NCBI GenBank assembly: GCA_030844895.1 | Contig: CM061228.1 | Span: forward strand, 38,823,463-38,887,462 | Direction: 5' to 3' | DNA: 64,000 nt | Source: Ambrosia x helenae | Taxonomy: Eukaryota; Streptophyta; Magnoliopsida; Asterales; Asteraceae | In this document: in pieces, positions 45,563-57,022 of the stretch | Layout of the letters: each line of letters starts with the position of its first letter | Position numbering within the stretch: the stretch's first letter is position 1 | Notes under the pieces: generated by a model | The model's database searches: none | What the model saw: the letters and a program-made list of their open reading frames with translations, nothing else | Told to the model about the DNA's origin: nothing | Position numbers and translations under genes: made by a program

Positions 45563-46805
45563 GGAACTACAAATTACATCAAAATGTATCAATTCATTGC
45601 CATGTAAAATACAGCCAAAACTTTTTGTTTAAATGATATATTAAATAAATAATAATTTTGACAACATGATATAAGTATTCTCATCTCAAGTAATTGTATC
45701 AAAGTATATATATATTAATTAATTTCATCTTTGCATTCTCAGCTTTGAAAACGATTAGTAAGATAGTGGGATGCACTGTGAGCCAGACTTTCCTAAAACT
45801 GTAATCTACAAAAAATGTGAGAATTATTGAATTTGTTTGTTTTTAATCCTATAAAGTTGATCCCGTGACCTCAATGCAAGCTCAAGTTGAGGGTCTATCC
45901 ACTTGACTAAACCAAATGAGCAAAGCACAAGTGAATGCTTCATATCTTGTATCATACTTAATAACACTCGTAGTTTTGAAAAGATACCGAACATCATATC
46001 TTGTATCATACTTAACACTCGTATTTTTGAAACCTCATTGTAAACATCCAAATATTATAAACAGTAACCTTGACTAGATATCGAATATGCGGTAATCTGA
46101 TCCTGATCGAAGTGTATGGTAAGTGAAGGTGTGATTTTATAGATGTTTTACATGTGTTCAAAATGGTGTAATTTCTGGTATAACTATAAAATAGATCAGA
46201 TAAAGCACTGTTGTTGCAGTTAGTTTTCACTGTTTCAAATATTGTAGCTTTTGACCCTATTAAAGCACTGTTGTTGCAGTGAGTTTTCACCATTATAAGA
46301 AATGAGCCTGGCCATTTCTTCTGCAGCCTACACTCTTTCACCTTTTCATACGTTATGTATTCTTTCATCATTCTGTACCATCTGAAAAGTAATCAAAAGC
46401 AAAAATAGCTATTGGCTTAAAACATTATTTGTAAAATATTTGGAAACCATTATGTGAGAAATAGAAGTGAGTTAAGTAATTTAACAAACGATTTGTGTGG
46501 TTAGTTTCGTATATAAACAATTTTTTTTTTTGTGTTAATAAAAACATATACAAATAAATTAAAAAACCACTTTAAGAAACTCTAAAAACGTTCCTTTGTC
46601 CGACTTTAGACTCATTTGACCCCTTTTCTCTTTTAGGAACTTCTTTAGTTTTACTAGTGACATGTCACAGAAAATCAGACGAAACTACCATTTTTTTTTT
46701 TCAATTTTCACAAGTATGTTGGTTGTTTTGAATTCAAGTGTTAAGTACACAACATGCAGAAGGAATTTAATACTCTTAATCTGGTACCTTATTAAGTCAA
46801 CTTGA
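45563..46805. other. Non-coding, possibly Helitron interior, with a 58-bp-spaced direct repeat
   Basis: The segment TAAAGCACTGTTGTTGCAGT recurs at about 46202 and 46260, in both cases followed by GTTTTCAC. Open frames on the minus strand (45824-46371) show no recognisable domain. Confidence 0.4.
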
Positions 46806-46829
46806 ATCATGACCTAAACGTCGGATTGT

Positions 46830-47115
46830 TTGATGCAGCCCAAACGGTTGCATCCATGTATCCGAGCTCGTATAACATAACAAGGACAAAATTGGCCGCT
46901 GGCTCCAACACCCAATGGAAAAGCCGAATTAATAATTATTAATGTGTTAATTTTGGTTACCAAAACAGTAATAATATTAAACTAATGCGATAAAGAATTG
47001 TGTACCTCTCTAGGGCTGGCCCAAATTTCAGGATTATAGTCGAGGCTGATCCCAGTGTCTTTAAATCCCAAACGTTGTACAGGAAAATCACACACATGGG
47101 TGTGAAAATAATCGA
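46830..47115 (+). other. Exon-like fragments of unknown origin
   Basis: Two balanced-composition stretches stand out from AT-rich flanks: about 46834-46930 (translating DAAQTVASMYPSSYNITRTK onward) and about 47010-47110 (containing NFRIIVEADPSVFKSQTLY). Both read in the plus direction and lie downstream of a possible Helitron end, which would suit captured host exons. I do not recognise the parent gene, and the minus strand also reads open over part of it. Confidence 0.25.
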
Positions 47116-47395
47116 GTAATAAATAAAGGCCTCCAGCGCCTCACGTATGAGGCGCACTTTCTTAACCCATATTTGGTTTAAAGTTAATAATGAAGGAAAT
47201 TAGATTAATTGTTACATGCCGCAACTTAGTTAAGTAATACATTTAACCAAAATAATTGTAGACCACGTCCAACTAGCCCAACTTCTTTCCCCTCAAGTAC
47301 AAGTAGCCTGCAATTTTTCATTATTAATATACATGTAAAAAACTCAAAAATAAAATAAAATCTAATGATTTACCTCAAATTTTCTTACTTAGCAT

Positions 47396-47840
47396 TAGGG
47401 GTGTAAATGACACGTAGTGGCTCGAGAGCTACCCGGGATCGGCTCGGTAAAAAGCCCGAACGAGCCGAGCCTTAACGAGCCTGGGCCCGAGCCCGAGCCT
47501 AAAATATGGCTCGTTTAGTTATCGAGCCCGAGCTCGAGACCTAAATACAAAGCTCGATTGGGCTCGCGAGCCTAAACGAGCCCAAACATAATTATAGGTT
47601 ATTTATATATCTCTTATAATTTATAGCCCACATCTCCAAAGCCCAAGTCCTTATTTCATAGGCCCATTTAATAAGACTCGCGAGCCGAGCTTTTGCGATC
47701 TCGAGCCGAGCTTTGAGCTCGTTTGAGATTGTTCTCAAATCACCTCGAGTCGAGCCGAGCTCAAGCTTTTGATTTTGATAGCGTGTCGAGCTCGAGCTCA
47801 AGATTTTAGGCTCGAACCGAGCCGAGCTCGAGCTTCATAA
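47396..47840. mobile_element. Fold-back element of the GAGCTCGAGC family, right end lost
   Basis: Starts TAGGGGTGTAAATGACAC. It consists of GAGCCGAGC, GAGCTCGAG and GCTCGAGCTC words in opposing orientation around an AT-rich centre (47585-47660), the same layout as 2224-2535. The left flank is CTTAGCAT, but no right TIR or matching 8-mer was found, so the right end is probably deleted. Confidence 0.6.
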
Positions 47841-48542
47841 AACCTTTAAATTATTGTTATTTGTTGAACCATGTATAACACTAACAATACTCTAGTAACC
47901 TTTAAACAAAAAATTCTTAAGAAATAATGTGACAAATCATAATTCAAATAACATTACTTTTATTACATATGTATATGCTTTAATAAAGGAAGATTGTCTG
48001 TTGTTATAAAAAAACCACTAAATATAGAAGTGATGCTTATACAACCGATAACTTCGGTATTGTTTCTTTAACGTATTTAAAATTGTATTTTAAATTTTTT
48101 TAAAAATTTATTAATCTCGATATTATTTTTTAAATTAGGAAACAATTATTTTTTATTATAATTAATTGATGATAACCTTATAGTTAACATTAGATAGCCT
48201 TAAGATTTTAGTAACTATTGAAAACATTGAAAAATGTATTTAATGTGACTCTTAAAAGATAATTTTCAAATATTGACTAATTATTTAAAAACTTTAAATT
48301 TATGAAACGTAAAATTAATTTATTTAATGTGGCAGTTACTAAATGATGGTGAAATGTTGACAACATTTTACTAACATGTGAATATTTGAAAACCTAAAAA
48401 AATAATTAATGTACCATAAATATTGATAAAATAAATTGCCTTTCAAACGACAAAATAAATAATTATTTTTATATAATACATACACGAAAAAAGTAACACA
48501 ATAAACAAATGATATATAAGTATAAATATATACATATATATA
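47841..48542. other. AT-rich intergenic DNA
   Basis: No coding region, repeat structure or RNA gene recognised. Confidence 0.55.
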
Positions 48543-48647
48543 TAGGGTAGGCATCATACGAGAACCAACTTTAGGAAGAAAACCAAGGAACCAATGTGAA
48601 CAGGGGGCATTATTGTAAATATCCAATTAAATTAACAAAAAATAAGA

Positions 48648-48778
48648 CTCTCTTCATCAACAAATTACCTTCTTCTTCTTCTCTGTTCACAATCTCCTTC
48701 TAATTTCCATAACATTCTTCATCAACAAATTACCTTCTTCTTCTTCTCCGCTTCACAATCTCCTTCTAATTTCCAGAA
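48648..48778 (+). repeat. Tandem duplication of about 65 bp
   Basis: The unit CTTCATCAACAAATTACCTT followed by CTT repeats and ACAATCTCCTTCTAATTTCC is present twice in direct succession near the left end of the TIR element. Confidence 0.85.
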
Positions 48779-49532
48779 CAACAATCTCTGCAAATATCTT
48801 CATTATCAAGACCTAGTATTTGATCGCATTGCTCGTTTTCGGCTGTTGATATATAAATAACAGATTATTATTATTCACACACACTCTGAACACACACACA
48901 GATCGAAATCAAGATTAATGGCATCATCATCACCATCGTTGCTTCTTCACGCTTCGAGCATCACTACAATCACAACCGTCATGATAATAATCTCTATGAA
49001 GCAAACCCTTTTCCAACTAAAGATCTGTCAGCTAAATCCTCACAGATGTTGGTTCAACCGAGTTTTGATGGTTTCGAACGTCCAACGGTGGTATACAGTA
49101 TTGAAAATATGGAAGCTGGCCGGTCTGTGGTTGTGGTGGCGTACTGATCTCACTTCTCGGTAGTGGTTTGTCAGGAGTCTATGCTTTAATTTTGGATTCG
49201 TTAATGGTCACTTCTGGTAATAGTAGTCTTGTCGGAGTTTCTTGAAATGAGTTGATGACGGTTATTCGTCCATTTTGATTTCACAAAGGGATGGAGTTCA
49301 CAAGTTTCTGTTGGAAGTTTCTGGATGCAAACATGAAACGGTTTCTGCTCATTGGATTTTTTCCTCTGATTTCATGGTGATTAACCTGTTGAACATCGAT
49401 TGAGCTTTCTCTTCGTTACAAGCCATGGTGCGATTGGACTGGATACAAACCCTAGCTTAATTGTGTTGATATTGAAGGTATAGTATACTTATTTTATTTA
49501 TTTTTTATACCATTAAGGTTGTTTATTAGTTA

Positions 49533-51645
49533 ATGCACATGTGCATAATGTAGTTGATAATGATGAAATTAATGTTAACACCCATGTGCATTAAGACTGT
49601 TATCATTAATGTCATTAGATATAACGCACACGCGCATATGTTGTGGTAATTAACAAAGTAATGTTAATGCACATGTGCATTAAGATTGAAATTCAGGTTT
49701 TCTTATGTGTTGTTAATATTTGTAGTTAAATAATGGGAAAAATCGAAGAAAGTATCATTTATATTAGAATCGAGGGAGAAATGGTCAAAAAAGTTACCGG
49801 ATGCGATTGAAGATAATGACATAACCGTTGATCAGGAAGTAAAATCAGGTTGGTATTAGTTATTTAATCCGTTTAGAAAGATATGCACATGTGCATATAT
49901 ATGTATATTTTTCATGTCAAATGATAAATGTTGTTTCTTATACACACGAACTATCCCATATGCAGATATAGAAGTAAAAAGAATATTATGAACGAGGTTA
50001 AGTAAGCGAAATCATAATGAAATGGTGAATAAATGATGGTATGTGTTGTGCACAATATTTAACATACATAGTTGAATATACACATGTGCATAATTACGGA
50101 TGAACATGATATATAGTTGAGGACTGGCCGGTGCTCATGGGGTTCTTTTCGAAGAAGACGAACAGGTTACAGGTCTCATTGTCTTTCTTTGAGGTATTTA
50201 TACACTAGATTAATCAAGGATTCTTTTCGATAACTTGGAGTGTAATTATAGTTTATTATATTGAATGTGAGTAACAATAATAATAATAAGTTAAGTTTGT
50301 GTCTATATTTATGTTTGTGGTTGTGGTTGTGGTTGTGTGGAGATACTATTGTGATGTCGCCTTAAGCAACAGTTATGCAATTTGTTGTAGATACTGTTGA
50401 TCTGTTAGATTAGGTTTAGAATTTGGAACGTAGGAAGTGGAATGGGATTAATCTGACACTTGAGATGAAGAATGGGTTGGTTAATACTCTGTGGATAACT
50501 AGAGTGACTGAATCGGAATTCCGACTGGTCAAATAACTAGAGCGACTGATACACATGTGCATAATTTATATGGTAATGTTGAAATTAATGTTAATGCATA
50601 TGTGCATTAAGGTTTAATTCTTGTTATCATTAAGGCCGTGCATAGTTTATATGGTAATGTTAAAATTAATGTTAATGCACATGTGCATTAAGGTTTAATT
50701 CTTGTTAATTTGGATCTGTTTAATTTGTTGCAGGTGTTTTACGACTATAAATGGATAGAAGGCAGTGATTGTTGGGAATGGAGAAGTGACAAAGACAGAA
50801 TTTATACGGCCCGGAAGGAAAAACAGTTTCGTCGATTGAAGCAACAATGTTGTTGGACAGAAGGTTAAGTGGAAGGGTTGGATTCCTCTCAAGTGTAAGT
50901 TACTGATATGGCGGGTAGTTCGGAATCGCATACCTACAAAACAAGAGCTGCAGAAACGTGGAGTCATATTAGCAGACGATATCTATTCGTTATGCACTGA
51001 AGCTACCGAAACAGTCACACATCTATTTACAGGTTGTTGGTTCGCACAGGAGTTGTGGTTTAGGATATGCAGATGGTGCCAGTTGCATATGATGCTGCTG
51101 TTTGATGTTGATGATCTGATGCAGGTGGCTGAAACAAGTACGAAGATTGCTGCGCAGCGGAGTTTACTCAGGGGTATTGTATACACAATCATATGGTGTC
51201 TTTGGAATGAGCGAAACGCAAAGGTTTTCTCGGATAAAAGTCGGCGACCAGTTGAAGTAGTTGAATATATTAAGCCGACCACGTTCTTTTGGGTTCGACA
51301 TAGATTTAAATTAAAAGTTAAAAACTGGATTGAGTGGTGTAAATATCCCATAGATTGATGTTTCGTGTTGCCCTTGGGTCCCCCTTTAATTGTATTCATG
51401 TTTGTTGTCCTACACATGTTTTATTTTTCGATTTATGTTATAATATGCATGACTAAACAATTGACGAGTTCGAGTGTGTTTTATATCTCACTTTGCGTAC
51501 ATTTAATGATCATTGAATAAAATTTTTTACCACTTATAACGTCCATTTAATAATCATTTAAGTATGGTAATGTGATTTAAAAGTGAAATGCACATGTGCA
51601 TACGGTATATTTCTGTATATATAACAGCGAAATGCACATGTGCAT
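49533..51645. repeat. Dispersed 14-bp palindrome ATGCACATGTGCAT
   Basis: Perfect copies are at 49533-49546, 49667-49680, 49883-49896, 50675-50688, 51588-51601 and 51632-51645. Variants with one or more changed bases are at 49578-49591, 49624-49637, 50078-50091, 50549-50562 and 50594-50607. Several sit in a larger repeated context TTAATG...CATTAAG. The core CACATGTG is two overlapping E-boxes. Confidence 0.9.
50864..51358 (+). pseudogene. zf-RVT domain fragment of LINE-type reverse transcriptase
   Basis: From about 50864 the frame reads PLKCKLLIWRVVRNRIPTKQ, ELQKRG, then C-X-EATETVTHLFTGCWFAQELW, the zinc-binding pattern of the zf-RVT domain at the C-terminus of plant LINE (non-LTR) ORF2 proteins. 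It continues through IVYTIIWCLWNERNAKVF and ends at 51358. The RT and endonuclease parts are absent, and upstream 50735-50863 has further coding-like sequence in another frame. Lying inside a TIR element, it is probably a captured fragment or the remnant of a nested LINE. Confidence 0.75.
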
Positions 51646-51908
51646 CAGGATGACGTCATACGACGTCACAAGCCATTTTTTTTAATTTTTTTTCGAATTA
51701 ATAATTCAAAATAATCATTTTGGTGTTTTTACTTTTTTTATTTTTTTATTTATTTAGGTTATATAAATTTTTTTTATTTTTTTTATTTTTTTTTATTTTT
51801 TATAGAGGGGTTTTTGTAGACACCTTCATATTTACAAAAATGCCACCTGTTCACACTGGTTCTTTGGTTCTCTCCCTAAATGGTGGTTCTCAAATGATCC
51901 AAATCCTA

Positions 51909-51918
51909 TATATATATA

Positions 51919-51971
<53 letters not shown>
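51909..51971. repeat. (TA)n microsatellite between two elements
   Basis: TA repeats run from the right end of the TIR element to the left LTR of the Tat element; the last bases ATATC form the Tat target duplication. Confidence 0.9.
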
Positions 51972-51972
<1 letters not shown>

Positions 51973-52536
51973 AAAGAAACAAATAGTCATACCACCGGTT
52001 AGGGATGATAAAATTATTGTATTCCATAGGGTTGATCCTTCACTAGAAGCTATGGATTAAGGAACCTGCAAACAAGGGTTGATTGTGGATGTGGAGACGA
52101 CTACACAAGGTAGTAGTTTATAACAAAAACGGGGTGAATGGGGATACTATCTTGTAATGATAGCTCTCCGGGTTAGCAGAAAGTGTCCTCTCCTACTAGG
52201 GATATGATCCCTTTTATAGGAGAGTTCGTATGCCACCATTACCCAAGTCCTAACCGTGGTTAGGTTGTCTCCATCACCCTTAATTGTGTTAGTATGGTGA
52301 TATAAGGAAAGCTAAATTAATGGGAATTATGGAATGTTGTACCGCCTATAATATCGAGTCTACGTGATTTATACATGGTAGTTGACCATGCATGAAATCC
52401 GCCTTTGACCAAGACTTGACTTTTGACCAGGCATTAGCGTGCTTTGACCACTCCTTGCGCGTAGACCTTCTCCGCGTAGTAGTGTTTTTCCGGGTTTGGG
52501 TATGTAGAATAGTCTATTTAGTACCCAATCCCATCA
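51972..52536 (-). repeat. 3' LTR of the Tat element (left on the plus strand)
   Basis: Matches 63046-63610. On the plus strand it reads TAAAGAAACAAATAG (TG to TA at the edge) to ATCCCATCA. CATGCATG and GTTGACCATG words and a GGGTTTGGGTAT motif are shared by both LTRs. Confidence 0.92.
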
Positions 52537-52551
52537 AGTCCCCCAGTCCAG
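52537..52551 (-). other. Polypurine tract of the Tat element
   Basis: On the minus strand the purine-rich GGACTGGGGGACT lies directly before the TGATGGG start of the 3' LTR. Confidence 0.7.
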
Positions 52552-53002
52552 TGTGTCTCTTATCTCATAAGTTATGATGAGATGGGAGGGATGCTGGACT
52601 TATAAAATATAAGTTCTTAATGACAGCTTGTTGAAGGTTGCATAGGAGCGTGGTAAATAATTCTTGCGCTGCAGTAATTTTTGCGGAGAACGGATATTGT
52701 GAATTTACTTCAAAATTCCGCAGATGTAAGGCACGTCAACACTTGGTTGCGGACAATTGTCGATTCCACATGAATTTGAAAACGTGTGGTCATCCTGGCG
52801 AGTGGGGTTGGCGTGACTAGTGACAGTTGAGACGTGTGCAGTCACGTTGTTTGGCGGTTTGTCAAGCGAGTGGGCGCGTGAGGCGCATGTGGCGTCTGTT
52901 TGTCTCCATATGTACACGTGTCACTTCCCTATTGGGCTAATGTACAAAAAAAGGTATGGCTGGCCCACTAATCCTAACGTTATCTGCATTAATTACCAAG
53001 CC

Positions 53003-53010
53003 TATATATT
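53003..53010 (+). promoter_or_regulatory. TATA-like box before the antisense gene
   Basis: TATATATT lies about 100 bp before ATG 53111 on the plus strand, antisense to the retrotransposon, with a CT-rich leader (53028-53100). Its position fits a plant Pol II core promoter. Confidence 0.5.
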
Positions 53011-53110
53011 AAATTTCGAATTGCCGTTTCCCATTTCCACTCATTTCATATTTGAAATTCATTTTAACGTCTCTTTCTCCGGTCTTCCTTATATCTTCTT
53101 GAAGTTAGCC

Positions 53111-56100
53111 ATGTCTCAAGATACACAAAACATCTCAGAGTCAAGCAAGACGTCTGATTCTGTGAAAGATTCTGGAAAAGAATCATCCAAAAGTATTGAT
53201 GCCACGACAATGAAGTGGGATGAAGCCTCCTTTTCTGGGTTTCTTGATCAGTATGGGATTTTGCAGGAATGGGAACCAGAGCTTCCGGCAGAGGGCAAAA
53301 CTGCTTTACAGGCACCTCCCGGCAAAATAACTCTGTATGCAGCAGCTTTTTCTAAGTGCTGTTTTCGTCTGCCAGCCACAAAGTTTGTAGTGAACGCTCT
53401 TCTGACGTACGGCATTCATCCGACACAATTGACCCCATTTGGGTGGTGTCGTTTGATTCACTTTGAAGCTACTTTTAGGGCATTGAATATCAAACCTACA
53501 TTCGAAAGATTGAATGTATTTTACGTTCTGGAGGCTGCCCGTGGTGGGAATGGTTGGTATAGCTTGGGTGCCCGCAGGAAAGTTAAGCAGCCGGTGTCTG
53601 AGAATTTGAAATCCGTGTATGAATGGAAGGATAAATTCTTCTATATCCACCGTGGCGTTATACCTGCTGCTTTCCAGTGGATGGTGGTTGGTTTGAAAGA
53701 GAAGATTGCAGAGTTACCACCGATGGAGGGATATAAAGAGCAAACCTGGTACAAGTCACTTTGTGATAATGCCACTCCATTGGTGATGGATGAGTGTCCG
53801 GAGAGTGTGTTGGCCTTGCTAGGGCTCAACCTTATCTGTCTGGAAGGACATGATCCTAATCCTCCTGAAGGTGATATTATTATCTCTGAGTTTTGTTATA
53901 AATTTATTGTACATTGTGCTGAGGCTATGTTTTGCAACTGTTGCCAGGTGTATCTCTGTTTGACTTATTTGCGAAGAGGGGTGAGGCAAAAATCTTATAT
54001 ACTCCAATTGGTGAGGGTGCGCAAGGATTGGTGGAGAGGATGAGCTCCAATTTTTTGTTTCCAAACCTCATTGATCCCTCCAAGAACTATGCTAGAACAG
54101 GTTAGAAACTACATCTGTGTCGTTTATTTTTCTAAGTATCATGCGTGCGCGAAGGATGCGCAGGTAGGTACGCAATCCGCGTGCTGATTTTGCGCGTTCT
54201 TCGTGATAGGTGGGGGTATTCAACTCCGCAGAAAGGTTTTCGTCGAAGTTGAAGAAGTTACCTCTGAGCGTCGGGAACCCGTTGGTTAGTTATTGCAGTT
54301 TTTTTGTTTATTTTCTCACATATAGGTTGATGTATACAGATGTGATTTCCGCATCAGGCACGAGTACTTCCAAGAAACGTGCCAAGGCGAGTAAGAAGAC
54401 CAAACCACCAACCGCTCCCATTATTGTTGAAGAAGTAGAGGATGAACTCACAGAGTCTGACACAGAGTTGGAGCATAAACGCACCAGGCGTTCATCACCT
54501 GTGCGTCAGTCGGAGGATGTGTCTGCGGACTTGTTTCAGCAGAGAATGGATGAATTGAAGCAGAAGCAAGTCCAAATCCCGCAACCATCTGGAGAAAATA
54601 CTGTGGTGCCACTCCCAGAGCCCATTGCAGCAGTTCCTGTTGATGTTTTTAAGCCCCAAGCTGGGTCAAAGGGTCGTAAACTTGAAGTGGCTGTGAAGCC
54701 CCCACCTGTGCGCCAGAATCTTCCTATGAAGACTCTGAGACATTTATCAGGTATGGTAAACTTAGCCTTTCCTTTAATACTTTGATTGTTATTTCATATG
54801 ACTTTTATAATAGCTTTTTATGTAGGATCTTTTCCATTTGCGGAGTCCCGCTCAGAGCGGACTTCTTCTATTTTGAGAAGGTATCATCTTCAGACCTGCC
54901 GATTACTGAGAACGTTGGTGTCATTGAAGACCCATTGGAGAATGTGGCGAGTCTGAATGTTTCAGAGTTAGTGGCTGAGGAGAATGTAACACCTCAGGTA
55001 GAGCCGGTCACAGATGATTCGGCTATTACTTTGGAGAAAGCAGCTGGGAAGTAGGTGGATGAGTCCTTTACTCCCAATTTGAATATTGAAAAACCTGTTG
55101 TTTGTTTGGAACGAATGCCAGAGAAAAGTTCTCCGCAAGGGCCGAAAGCTGCTACTAACTTGCAGAGTGAGAAAGAGGCTGAAAATGTCAAAGAGAGTCC
55201 TTCTGCCTTTGTGCGGACCGTGGAAGATTTTACAGTGATCTATAGGAAAGCACATTCGGAGGGCAGTTGGAAATCTAGCCAGTCTGGTCATTGGCGAGGA
55301 AAATTTTCCTCACGTGGTATTTACCAACCGAGGCCGTATCAGCCGCGCTGGGACATCATGGATACAACTCGATTCACAAATGCACTCGACGCTTAAGAGT
55401 TTGTGACGTTGTCTGTCCCACCAGCTGAGCGTGATTATCAAGACAACGTGGATCCTCAATCGTTGTTTATCGACATGTCTATGAATCTTGCCTTAGGTGT
55501 TAGTAGCCTTGGTTCCCTTATCTGACGCAAAAACGAGTTCATGTGTGATTGGCAGAACTTGAAGGAGTCAGAGGCTAGCCTGTTGAAGCGTGAAGAGGAA
55601 TTTCAGCTTGTGCACCATGACATCCGGTCGGAGATTGATCATCATAAGAAGTTGGCTTATGAGGCAGCGAAAGAGGTGAACAGGTTGAAGAAGGAGAAGA
55701 CTGAAGCTTCCAAGGCATGGTCCGTCGCTTGTCAACGGACCAATCAAGAGACTGAGCTGTTGCTCTCTACTATTGAGAAATTGAAGAATGAAAACTCTCG
55801 ACTTGTCAAGGAGGCGGAGCAGAGTCGAAAAACTTGTGATGAGAAGCAGGCAGAACTGGCTGATACCATTGATAAGTATAACCGTCAGCATGATGATCTC
55901 ATGAGATCTACAACCTCATTGTCTGATGCGGAGGCAAAGATAAAAAGCTTGGTGTAGAGAAGGCCAAGCTAGGAGAGGAAAATGCTTTGGCAGAATCCTC
56001 CTGTTCACAGGCTAAAGTGGATCTAGATGAAACGCGGAGTGCATGTCGAGAGGCCACGGACATAGCTGTTGCTGCTAATGAAAGGATTGCCTGGATGATG

Positions 56101-56649
56101 AAAGATGGTGCCGCGGGGGTAAGTTAACCTTTGCCTTTCTTGAAATTATTTTGTCTTGCTTTATGAATGTATGTGTAAAATTGTAGCGTTTTATTATTGC
56201 AGATATTCAAGCGTGTTTGGAATGATCCCAAGTTGACAGAGGTTATTGCCCGCATCTCCAGTACCTCCGTGAAGCAAGGTTTGAAGCTCGGGTTTTGTGA
56301 AGGATTTTTTCATCATGAGGATGGCAAGAAGAAAGAGGATGGGCCATATCATGACGAATCTTATGATGATGAATTGATACAAGCCTATGATGGTTATGAG
56401 CATTTGAAGTTCGAGGTGTTTGACCTGTTGGATGTGTGTATGAAGATTGATGACCCCGTTGGCGAGTTGCGCAATTACTTCAGGGAATCAGATCGCCTTG
56501 GTGATGAATTAGCTGAGAAGGCGCGCAGAGAGGAGGAAACCAAGAAGGCTGCCTCAACTGGCGGAGCAGGTACGTCGTCCGCAGCCGGCGATACGCGTAA
56601 AGAGACTCTGAATACTGATGATGTTTCTCAGTATTTAAATCTTGGATGA
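53111..56649 (+). pseudogene. Antisense multi-exon Transposase_28-type gene in the Tat element
   Basis: Start ATG 53111 (MSQDTQNISESSK). The N-terminal half contains APPGKITLYAAAFSKCCFRL, YGIHPTQLTPFGWCRLIHFE and ALNIKPTFERL, the pattern of the plant 'putative gypsy type transposon' (Transposase_28) domain. Frame-preserving GT-AG introns can be placed at 53871-53947, 54101-54209, 54285-54339 and 54751-54825, with another at 56119-56202. The later part has a Lys-rich KKRAKASKK patch (nuclear-targeting-like), a Pro-rich linker, and a long coiled coil (about 55545-56100, heptad Leu/Glu/Lys). A C-terminal domain has VWNDPKLTEVIARISS and ends at 56649. This copy is damaged: a frame change near 54870, stops at about 55052, 55394 and 55523, and a shift near 55950. 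Its role is unknown; extra antisense ORFs are described in Tat elements. Confidence 0.8.
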
Positions 56650-56785
56650 ATGTGCTTCTTTCTTTTCCTTTTGTGATTATGTAACAATTGTGAACAATTT
56701 GTCATGCCTTCTTTATGTTATGACTGATGGTATGTTTCTTTAATTGCGCACGTTTGCCAATCATGAGGTGATGTCATCTTTTTCT

Positions 56786-56857
56786 GACACAAGTTTGTGT
56801 CAGTCTAGTAGTGATTGATGTGACAGTTTTGACGGCTGTCGTCAGGCGACTGTCACA
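56786..56857 (+). other. Two stem-loops between the antisense genes
   Basis: GACACAA/TTGTGTC arms at 56786-56801 and TGTGACAGT/ACTGTCACA arms at 56819-56857 with a 21-base loop. They lie about 140-210 bp after the end of the first antisense gene and upstream of the second TATA box. They could be 3'-end or promoter elements; no function is shown. Confidence 0.45.
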
Positions 56858-56949
56858 CTACTCTAGGTGTAACACCCGTGACGGATGTCACACTAGGGTA
56901 ATTTAGTGGTTACCATTAATGGTAATTAATTACCATATTCTCTCTCCTC

Positions 56950-56957
56950 TATATATA
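56950..56957 (+). promoter_or_regulatory. TATA-like box before the small antisense ORF
   Basis: TATATATA in CCTCTATATATAGTAAG lies 66-73 bp upstream of ATG 57023, with TGGTAATTAATTACCA-type sequence just before it. Confidence 0.5.
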
Positions 56958-57022
56958 GTAAGTGCATGCTATTATTTTCTTCATAAGTTACCTTGAAAAA
57001 TTCTTTCATTTCTTCTAAGGGA

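Larger units (their letters stand above)
48543..51908. mobile_element. Uncharacterised 3.4-kb TIR element with captured sequence
   Basis: The two ends are inverted repeats of about 78 bp, roughly 80% identical. The left contains GAGAACCAACTTTAGGAAGA and GGAACCAATGTGAACAGG. The right, read inward, contains GAGAACCACCATTTAGGGAG and GAACCAGTGTGAACAGG. Each end starts TAGG and abuts TA repeats, so the duplication could be TA or simply masked by the (TA)n. The interior includes a 68-bp tandem duplication, eleven copies of a 14-bp palindrome and a LINE-type zf-RVT fragment. No transposase is recognisable, so the superfamily is open. Confidence 0.65.

Noticed and set aside
47388..47860. 8-bp target duplication for the element at 47396
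   Set aside because: The left flank CTTAGCAT has no match at the right edge, and the right TIR is missing.
49533..51645. CRISPR-like array of the 14-bp palindrome
   Set aside because: Spacing is irregular (tens to hundreds of bp), context is a plant transposon, and the repeat is far too short.
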